Notes under the pieces: generated by a model | What the model saw: the letters and a program-made list of their open reading frames with translations, nothing else | Told to the model about the DNA's origin: nothing | The model's database searches: none | Assembly (NCBI RefSeq): GCF_003669015.1 | Contig: NZ_CP033069.1 | Coordinates: forward strand, 4,040,501 to 4,104,500 | Length of the DNA: 64,000 bases | From: Acidovorax sp. 1608163 | Lineage (GTDB): Bacteria; Pseudomonadota; Gammaproteobacteria; Burkholderiales; Burkholderiaceae_C | Direction of reading: 5' to 3' | Part shown: piece by piece, positions 17,622 through 24,040 of the stretch | How the letters are laid out: every line of letters starts with the position of its first letter | Numbering within the stretch: position 1 is the first letter of the stretch | Made by a program: the position numbers and the translations under genes

Positions 17622-18071
17622 TCAGCCCTTGGGCGGCATCTCCAGGCGCACCGTGGTGGGTCCATCCACCGTGGCCCCCAGCGCCGCCTGGCGCGGGCCC
17701 AGCGATTGCAGCACCAGCCCGGCATCCACCTGCGCCCCAATGCGGTAGGGCCGCGCGGGCTTGCCGTCCATGGCGATCAGTGCTGCACCGCCGCCGCTGG
17801 TGCGGCCCGACAGCACGCCCTGCAGCGCAAACCGGCTGGAAGGCGCGGCCACCGGGGCCTTGACCACCGCCGTAGCGGGCGATGCGCCCAGCAAGCGCGC
17901 CAGCGCGCCCGCATCAGGCGCGGCAGGGGCCGCTGCCGCGACCGGCACGGCCACACCCGAAGGCCGGGAGGACAAGCGCAGACCCCAATAGACCACGCTG
18001 GCGCCCGCCGCAGCCCACAAGACCAGAGTCCCCAATCGCATGCCCCATTGAGAGTGTGTGTTTGTCACCAT
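17622..18071 (-). CDS. gspC: Type II secretion system protein GspC (short form)
   Basis: 149 residues from ATG 18071. It has a short cytoplasmic start, one membrane helix (GTLVLWAAAGASVVYWGL), an Ala/Pro-rich linker, then the homology region (RFALQGVLSG, ALIAMDGKPARPYRIG, VLQSLGPRQAAL). GspC links the inner-membrane platform to the secretin, with the HR domain contacting the GspD N0 domain. There is no PDZ domain or coiled coil, so this is the short betaproteobacterial form. It is divergent from the rest of the cluster, unlike the usual gspC-gspD order, with its start only 48 bp from that of gspG. Confidence 0.85.
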   Translation of the reverse strand: MVTNTHSQWGMRLGTLVLWAAAGASVVYWGLRLSSRPSGVAVPVAAAAPAAPDAGALARLLGASPATAVVKAPVAAPSSRFALQGVLSGRTSGGGAALIAMDGKPARPYRIGAQVDAGLVLQSLGPRQAALGATVDGPTTVRLEMPPKG

Positions 18072-18119
18072 GCGCAGATTATGATTCACGCGATCCGAGA
18101 TCACCCGAGAACGCCTGCA

Positions 18120-18572
18120 GTGAACACCTCTCCCTCTTCCTTCGTGCGCTCCGCCCGCCAACGCCTGGCCCGGGGCTTCACCCTCATTGAATTGATGGTG
18201 GTGATGGTCATCATCGGCGTGCTGGCCGCGCTGATCGTGCCCAACGTGCTCGAACGTGCCGACGACGCCCGCGTGACGGCCGCCAAGACCGACATCGCCA
18301 ACATCGTGCAGCAGCTCAAGATGTACCGCCTGGACAACCAGCGCTACCCCTCGGCCGAGCAAGGCCTGCAGGCCCTGATTGCCAAGCCGACCTCCGGCCC
18401 CATCCCCAACAACTGGAAGCCTTACCTGGACAAGCTGCCCAATGACCCCTGGGGCCGCCCCTACCAGTACCTGAGCCCCGGCATCAAGGGTGAGATCGAC
18501 GTGATGTCGTTCGGCGCAGACGGGCAGTCGGGCGGCGAAGGCAAGGATGCGGACATTGGCAGCTGGCAGTGA
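18120..18572 (+). CDS. gspG: Type II secretion major pseudopilin GspG
   Basis: 150 residues from GTG 18120; ATG 18081 in the same frame is an alternative with a longer leader. The prepilin site RG-FTLIELMVVMVIIGVLAA is near residue 19. The GspG hallmarks YPSAEQGLQALI and LPNDPWGRPYQYLSPG follow, with the Ca2+-binding C-terminal loop (FGADGQSGGEGKDADI). It polymerises into the periplasmic pseudopilus that pushes exoproteins through the secretin. The last base of its stop codon is the first base of an ATG (18572) that would suit the ancestral gspH start. Confidence 0.93.
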   Translation: MNTSPSSFVRSARQRLARGFTLIELMVVMVIIGVLAALIVPNVLERADDARVTAAKTDIANIVQQLKMYRLDNQRYPSAEQGLQALIAKPTSGPIPNNWKPYLDKLPNDPWGRPYQYLSPGIKGEIDVMSFGADGQSGGEGKDADIGSWQ

Positions 18573-18603
18573 TGCCCCATTCTTTGCCACGCCCTACCAC
18601 CTC

Positions 18604-19184
18604 ATGAAACTGGCACGCCCCAGGCGAGGGATGCCGTGGAGCTGGCTTCGCCAGGCCACTGGCGTCGTCCCCTCGGGGGCTGAGATGCCGCGGCTCCAAG
18701 CCTGCCTGCGCAGGGTCGGACGGCATCGAAGAGCTGCCGCCTCTGGCGGCGGCACCGAGCGGGTGGCGGCTCAGGGGGGTTCACTCTTCTAGAGTTGCTG
18801 GTCGTCATCAGCATCATGGCGCTGGCCACGGCCGGGGTGTCCATGGCCATCCGCGACAACGGCCAGACCGTGCTGGAGCGCGAGGCCGCGCGGCTGGCCG
18901 CGCTGCTGGAATCAGGCAGGGCACAGTCGCGCTCCACCGGGGCCCCCGTGCGCTGGCGAGCGACGGAGCAAGGCTTCAAGTTTGAGGGCCTGCCCGCCAG
19001 CGCCCTGCCCAGCCAATGGCTGGACCCAGGCGTCACCGTGCGCGGCACCGCCGCGTTGCTGCTGGGGCCGGAGCCCCTCATCGGCCCACAGCAAGTGGTC
19101 ATCACCCACCAGAACTACCCCGACCGCGCCCTGCGCGTGGTCACCGACGGGCTGCGCCCCTTCACGGTGGAGTCCCTGCCATGA
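18604..19184 (+). CDS. gspH: Type II secretion minor pseudopilin GspH, frame broken at a G-run inside an R2 repeat
   Basis: From 18777 the sequence reads GFTLLELLVVISIMALATAG and a normal GspH body to 19184, but that frame has no ATG/GTG/TTG start before TTG 18795 inside the helix. Upstream, 18606-18779 is an R2 repeat. A frame from ATG 18604 (MKLARPRRGMPWSW) runs open through the repeat and stops just after the G6 run at 18774-18779. One extra G joins it to the pilin as a 193-residue protein with a 59-residue Arg-rich leader (32 residues if ATG 18685 is used). Alternatively, excision between the CTCA at 18600-18603 and 18770-18773 gives a clean short leader from ATG 18572 (MPHSLPRPTT..GGFTLLE), suggesting that the ancestral gene was invaded by the repeat. 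Without either correction, GspH lacks its leader. Confidence 0.75.
18606..18779. repeat. R2 GC-rich mosaic repeat, copy 3 (forms the gspH leader)
   Basis: It opens GAAACTGGCACGCCCCAGG, the same as copy 2, and ends GGCTCAGGGGGG. It contains GAGCTGGCTTCGCCAGG, an internal hairpin. It ends exactly at the codons for the prepilin-peptidase site. Confidence 0.65.
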
Positions 19185-19582
19185 CACCGCAGCGCACAGC
19201 CACTCGCCCAGCGTGTCGCCCGGCCCATCACCTCACCCGTGGCTTCACCCTGGTGGAAGTGCTGGTCGCCCTGGCCATTGTGGCCATTGCGCTGCTGGCA
19301 GGCACGCAGGCCGCCAGTACGCTCACCCGCAATGCCCAGCGCCAGTCCGACATCGTGCTGGCCCAGTTGTGCGCCGAAAACGAATTGATCAAAGCCCGCC
19401 TGTCGCGCCAGATGCCCAGCGTGGGCGACAGCACCGAGCCCTGCGAGCAAGCGGGTCGGCAGTTCACGGTGAACGTGATCGTGCGGCCCACGCCCAACCC
19501 CCAGTTCCGGCGCATGGATGCGCAGGTGTTTGACGCAGACATGTCCATCCTGCGCATCTCCACCATCATCGGGAGGAACTGA
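19181..19582 (+). CDS. gspI: Type II secretion minor pseudopilin GspI
   Basis: 133 residues from ATG 19181, overlapping the gspH stop by four bases. The leader ends RG-FTLVEVLVALAIVAIALLAG, the prepilin-peptidase site with Glu5. Further on, ENELIKARL and QFRRMDAQVFD match GspI. It forms the pseudopilus tip complex with GspJ and GspK. The next gene starts immediately after its stop, so the minor pseudopilins are translationally coupled. Confidence 0.9.
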   Translation: MTPQRTATRPACRPAHHLTRGFTLVEVLVALAIVAIALLAGTQAASTLTRNAQRQSDIVLAQLCAENELIKARLSRQMPSVGDSTEPCEQAGRQFTVNVIVRPTPNPQFRRMDAQVFDADMSILRISTIIGRN

Positions 19583-20275
19583 ATGCGCCCGTTGACCCAA
19601 CCGAGCGGCGTGGCAAAGCCAGCCCTGCGCGGCTTCACACTCATCGAACTGCTGGTCGCCATCACCGTGATGGCGCTCATCGCCATCTTGAGCTGGCGCG
19701 GCATCGACGGCATGGTGCGCACGCAAGAAGCCACACGCCAGCGCGCCGACGACATGCTGGTGCTGCAAGCCTCTCTGGCCCAGTGGGGTGCCGACCTGGA
19801 CGCACTGGTGTCCCCGCTGGCCCACACCACGCCACTGGACTGGGACGGCCAAGTGCTGCGCCTGACGCGCCGCAGCACCGCCGTGCCCGACGAAGGTCCC
19901 GTGGTGGTGGCCTGGACGCGCCGTGAGACCAATGCCGGGGCGCAGTGGCTGCGCTGGCAGTCCCCCACCGTGCGCACCCGCACCCAATGGCAAGAGGCCT
20001 GGGCACGGGCCGCGCAATGGGCCCGCACCCCGGGCGATGCCGAACGCCGCAGCGAGGTCGCGCTCATCCCCATCGACGGCTGGCAATTGTTCTATTACCG
20101 GGGCGGTGCCTGGTCCAACGCGTTGTCCAGCGTGGGCACGGTGCCCGGCACAGACGGCAGCAGCACTCTGCCTGAGGGCATACGCCTGCAAATCACCCTC
20201 AGCCCTGGCGGTGCGCTCAGCGGCCTGCTGGTGCGCGACTGGATCAATCCCGCACTGGGAGGCAGCCGCACATGA
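19583..20275 (+). CDS. gspJ: Type II secretion minor pseudopilin GspJ
   Basis: 230 residues. The leader ends RG-FTLIELLVAITVMALIAILSW, followed by the characteristic WRGIDGM and a long beta domain (LDALVSPLAHTTPLDWDG, DGWQLFYYRGGAWSN). The start is directly after the gspI stop and the end overlaps the gspK start (ATGA). The protein is of normal length with no disruption, which is informative because its neighbours gspH and gspK look broken. Confidence 0.9.
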   Translation: MRPLTQPSGVAKPALRGFTLIELLVAITVMALIAILSWRGIDGMVRTQEATRQRADDMLVLQASLAQWGADLDALVSPLAHTTPLDWDGQVLRLTRRSTAVPDEGPVVVAWTRRETNAGAQWLRWQSPTVRTRTQWQEAWARAAQWARTPGDAERRSEVALIPIDGWQLFYYRGGAWSNALSSVGTVPGTDGSSTLPEGIRLQITLSPGGALSGLLVRDWINPALGGSRT

Positions 20276-21284
20276 CGCTGCACCCGCCCGCCAAGCCCCA
20301 GCCACTGAGCGCCCCGCGTCAAACCGGGGCCGCCCTGTTGGCAGCCATGCTCACCGTGACGCTGGTGGCCACCCTGGCCGCTGCCGCGATGTGGCAGCAG
20401 TGGCGCGCAGTCGAAGTGGAAACCGCCGAGCGCGGCCGCGTGCAAGCCGCGTGGATCTTGGTGGGGGCACTGGACTGGTCGCGCCTGATCCTGCGAGAAG
20501 ACGGCCGCGCTGGCGGCGCCGACCACTTGGCAGAGCCTTGGGCTATCCCGCTGCAAGAAGCGCGGTTGTCCACTTTCTTGGCGGCCGAGCGCAACGTCTC
20601 GCAGGTGGACGATGCCACAACAGACACTACCGAGGCCTTCCTGTCGGGCCAGATCATCGACATGCAAAGCCGCTTGAACCTCACCAGCCTAGTCGATGCC
20701 GGGCAGGTGCAAGCGGGGGGCTGAAGCAATTCACCCGCTTGTTTGAGCGGCTGGGCCTGCCGCAGCAGCAGCTCACATCCCTGGTGGAGGCTTTGCGCAA
20801 AGCCCAGTCGGCTGCAGGCACCGACGACGCCAACGCGCCACTCATGCCCCAGACCGTGTCGCAACTGGGCTGGCTGGGCGTCCCCGCCAGCACCATCGCC
20901 ATCCTGAGCCCGCATGTCACCATCTTGCCCGTGCGCACCCCGGTGAACCTGAACACCGCTCAGTTGGACGTGCTGTGGGCAGCTATCGATGGGATCGACT
21001 TGGCCAGCGCCCAAAAGCTGATCGCCAGCCGCGAATCGCGCCACTTCAAGGTGCTCAACGATGCCATAACGTTGCTTGGAACAAACACTGTGCCAGACAC
21101 CGATCTGATCACGGTCGCCTCGCGCTTCTTTGAAGTGCGTGGGCGCCTGCGGCTGGGCGAATCCGTGGTGGACGAGCGCTCTCTGGTGCGCAAAGACAGC
21201 ACCAACAGTGTCGTGACCCTCTGGCGCGAGCGCGGCGTTTTTGACCGCGACCCCGCCACTGCAGCCGCACAGGCACCCCGCTGA
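20272..21284 (+). CDS. gspK: Type II secretion minor pseudopilin GspK, single-base frameshift in a G-run
   Basis: The first frame gives 150 residues with the prepilin-like leader RQTG-AALLAAMLTVTLVATLAA and the GspK opening domain, then stops at 20724. The protein continues in the next frame (LKQFTRLFERLGLPQQQL ... LNLNTAQLDVLWAAIDG ... VASRFFEVRGRL) to 21284. One extra G in the G6 run at 20715-20720 restores a 337-residue GspK with the saposin-like and helix-hairpin-helix-like regions (TPVNLNTA) intact. GspK caps the pseudopilus. Both halves are well conserved, with no further lesion, so a sequencing error or a very recent mutation is likely. Confidence 0.88.
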
Positions 21285-21346
21285 CAGGGCAGAACATGCC
21301 CCCAACCGACATGTCAGCCCCCTAAAATGGCCTGCAAAACCTGCCC

Positions 21347-22606
21347 ATGAGCTCCCTGATCCTTACCCTGCCCCTGACGCCACCGGGCATCGCCACCAAA
21401 TACAGCTACACGCTGACGTCGGACGGCCACACCGCCACCGACCATGCGCGTGCGGCTGCCGCCTTGCTGCCCGAGCCCTCACGCCCCGGCGGCGAAGTGG
21501 TGGCCATGGTGCCGATCTCGGCCCTGTCATGGCAGCGGGTGCAACTGCCCCCCGGCATTCCGCTGGGGCCCAACCACCAGACGCCGCGCCTGCGCTCCAT
21601 TCTGGAAGGCCTGCTGGAAGACCGCCTGCTGGACGACCCCGCCCAACTGCACTTTGCGCTGCAGCCCGGCGCCGAGGCTGGCAGCCCCGTGTGGGTTGCG
21701 GTGTGCGACCGCAGCTGGCTGCGCGACAACCTGCAAGCGCTGGAAGCCGCAGGCCGTGCTGTATCGCGCGTGGTGCCTGAGTTTGCCCCCGGCCCCACAG
21801 CCAGCGGCACCACCGAAATCTGCGCCATGGGCAGCCCCAGCGAGCCGCAGATGATCCTGTGCGGCCAGGGCCCCGACCAGAGCGTGACCATGCTGCCCCT
21901 GTCGGCCGCCGTGCTGGCACTGGCAGGGCTCACATCCACCACCGACGACGACGCCCCCGCCCCCGTGGTGCGCGCCGACCCGGCCGTGGCCGAGGTGGCC
22001 GAGCGCACCCTGGGCCGCCAGGTCACACTGCACACCGCTACCCAGCGCGCGCTGGATGCCGCCCGGGGCGACTGGGACCTGGCACAGTTTGAACTGGCCA
22101 GCACCAGCCGCATCCGCGCCATGCGCAAGGCAGGCACCGCAGCCAGCGCGCTGCTGTACGCCCCCCAATGGCGCGCCGCACGCTGGGCCGCCGCCTTGCT
22201 GGTGGGCGTGCACCTGGTGGGCTTGAACCTGTGGGCCTGGCAAGAAAAGCAGGCCTTGGCCGCCAAGCAGGTGGCCGTGCGCAATGCGCTGACCACCACC
22301 TTCCCCCAGGTCAAAGTGGTGGTGGATGCCCCCGTGCAGATGGAGCGCGAACTGGGCCTGCTGCGCCAAAAGGCAGGCAGCGTATCGCCGCGTGACCTGG
22401 AACCCCTGATGGAGGCCGTGGGCGCCAGCCTGCCGGACGACCGCGTGCCCACCACCCTTGAATTTGCCCCCGGCGAGCTGCGCCTGCGCGGCGTCACCCT
22501 GGCCCCCGACGAGGAATCTGTGTTCAACACCCGATTGCAGGCCGCTGGCTACAGCGCGCGCACCGAAGATGGCACCTTGCTGGTGCGTGCCGAGGGGATG
22601 CCATGA
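21347..22606 (+). CDS. gspL: Type II secretion system protein GspL
   Basis: 419 residues. The N-terminal cytoplasmic actin-like domain has SALSWQRVQLPPG, RSILEGLLEDRLLDD and VAVCDRSWLRDNL. A single membrane helix lies near residues 280-300 (WAAALLVGVHLVGLNLWAW), and a periplasmic ferredoxin-like domain completes the protein. GspL binds the GspE ATPase on the cytoplasmic side and GspM in the membrane. The 62-bp gap after gspK is the longest within the gspG-gspM run and could hold a promoter. The end overlaps gspM by four bases. Confidence 0.88.
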   Translation: MSSLILTLPLTPPGIATKYSYTLTSDGHTATDHARAAAALLPEPSRPGGEVVAMVPISALSWQRVQLPPGIPLGPNHQTPRLRSILEGLLEDRLLDDPAQLHFALQPGAEAGSPVWVAVCDRSWLRDNLQALEAAGRAVSRVVPEFAPGPTASGTTEICAMGSPSEPQMILCGQGPDQSVTMLPLSAAVLALAGLTSTTDDDAPAPVVRADPAVAEVAERTLGRQVTLHTATQRALDAARGDWDLAQFELASTSRIRAMRKAGTAASALLYAPQWRAARWAAALLVGVHLVGLNLWAWQEKQALAAKQVAVRNALTTTFPQVKVVVDAPVQMERELGLLRQKAGSVSPRDLEPLMEAVGASLPDDRVPTTLEFAPGELRLRGVTLAPDEESVFNTRLQAAGYSARTEDGTLLVRAEGMP

Positions 22607-23142
22607 GCCGCGCCGCCGCCCTGCAAGCGCGCTGGAAGGCCCTGGCCCCGCGCGAACAAAGTCTGGTGATGGCAGCCGCTGGCGTGGTGCTGCTGGCCCT
22701 GTTGTGGTGGGTGGCCCTGGCCCCAGCCCTCACGACCTTGCACCAGGCGCCCGAACTGCATGGCAAGCTGGACTTGCAACTGCAGCACATGCAGCGCCTG
22801 CAGGCCGAAGCCCAGCAACTGCAAGCCCAGCCCCAGACCTCGCCCACCGACGCCGTGGGCGCGCTGCGCGCAGCACTTACCCAGCGCCTGGGCACCTCCG
22901 CCCAGATGAACGTGCTGGGTGACCGCGTCACCGTCACCCTCAAAGGCGCACCGGCCGATGCCGTGGCCCAGTGGCTGGCCCTGGCCCGCACCAATGCGCG
23001 CGCCGTGCCGGTCGAATCGCGCCTGACCCGCAGCACCGCAGCCACCCCAGCCAATGCCGGTCCGGCCACACTGGGTAACACCGGTGCCGCGCCGGTGCCC
23101 CGCTGGGATGGCACCGTGGTGCTGGCCCTGCCCGCCCGTTGA
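22603..23142 (+). CDS. gspM: Type II secretion system protein GspM
   Basis: 179 residues: a short N-terminus (RWKALAPREQSLVMAAAG), one membrane helix (GVVLLALLWWVALAP), a Gln-rich coiled coil (LDLQLQHMQRLQAEAQQLQAQ) and a small periplasmic ferredoxin-like domain. It is the inner-membrane partner of GspL. It overlaps gspL at the start and gspN at the end. Confidence 0.88.
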   Translation: MSRAAALQARWKALAPREQSLVMAAAGVVLLALLWWVALAPALTTLHQAPELHGKLDLQLQHMQRLQAEAQQLQAQPQTSPTDAVGALRAALTQRLGTSAQMNVLGDRVTVTLKGAPADAVAQWLALARTNARAVPVESRLTRSTAATPANAGPATLGNTGAAPVPRWDGTVVLALPAR

Positions 23143-24036
23143 CACCGACTGTGCCCATCAACGCACCCCACGCCGTGCCTACCCGCCCCCGATCCAGCAC
23201 CAGTCGCTCCAACAGCGCAGGCCAAGCCAGCAGCAAGGGCCGCTCACGTTCGCGCAGCGCCTCCAAGCCGCCCCGCGCCCCTTGGGGCTGGGCCATTGCC
23301 GGAGCCCTGGCAGGGCTGCTGCCCGCCATCGTGGTCTTTGCCCCCGCACAGTGGCTGACCCAGCGGCTGAGTGCCGCCACCGGGGCCAGGTGCAATTGAC
23401 GCAAGCGCGTGGCACTGTGTGGACCGGCTCTGCCCAACTGGTGTTGACCGGTGGCGGCGCCAGCCAAGACCGTGCAGCCCTGCCCGGCCGACTGGAGTGG
23501 CAGCTGCGCCCCTCCTGGAGCGGGCTGCGCCTGCAGGTGCATGCCAGCTGCTGCACCCAGCAACCCATTCAGGCCAGCATCCAGCTGCAGTTGGGGCGTG
23601 TGCGCCTGGCGCTGCAAGACAGTAGCAGCCAGTGGCCCGCCGCCGTGCTGGCCGGGCTGGGCACGCCGTGGAACACGCTGCAGCCGCAAGGGCAATTGAT
23701 GTTGCAAACCCGGGGGCTGGAGGCGGTGTGGTCTGCCGGGCGCATGGTGCTGGCAGGCACGGCGCAACTCGATGCCATGTCCATGTCCTCGCGCCTGTCA
23801 ACCCTGCGCCCCATGGGCAGCTACCGGTTGAACCTGGCGGGGGCGAAGTGCCCACCCTCACCCTCAGCACCCTGCAAGGCCACCTGCAACTCAGCGGCAG
23901 TGGCCAGTGGGTGGGGCAACGCCTGCGCTTTACCGGCGAAGCCACAGCGGCCCCGGACCGCGAAGCGGCACTGGCCAATCTTCTGAATATCATCGGGCGG
24001 CGCAGCGGCGCACGCTCCCTCATTACCGTGGGTTGA
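23139..24036 (+). CDS. gspN: Type II secretion system protein GspN, two single-base frameshifts in G-runs
   Basis: It starts at TTG 23139 (overlapping the gspM stop) or GTG 23151. An Arg/Ser-rich cytoplasmic segment is followed by one membrane helix (WAIAGALAGLLPAIVVFAP) and a periplasmic beta-rich GspN domain. The frame is interrupted at the G4 run 23382-23385 and again at the G5 run 23839-23843. Adding one G at each gives one uninterrupted 299-residue protein (..ATGGQVQLTQARGTVW.. and ..NLAGGEVPTLTLSTLQG..). The three segments are collinear and intact, which argues against old decay. GspN is an accessory T2SS protein found in a subset of systems. Confidence 0.82.
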
Positions 24037-24040
24037 CCCT

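Noticed and set aside
18547..18792. A separate small gene (81 codons) between gspG and gspH
   Set aside because: The frame begins inside gspG, runs through an R2 repeat and becomes the GspH leader if one G is added. No independent gene is supported.
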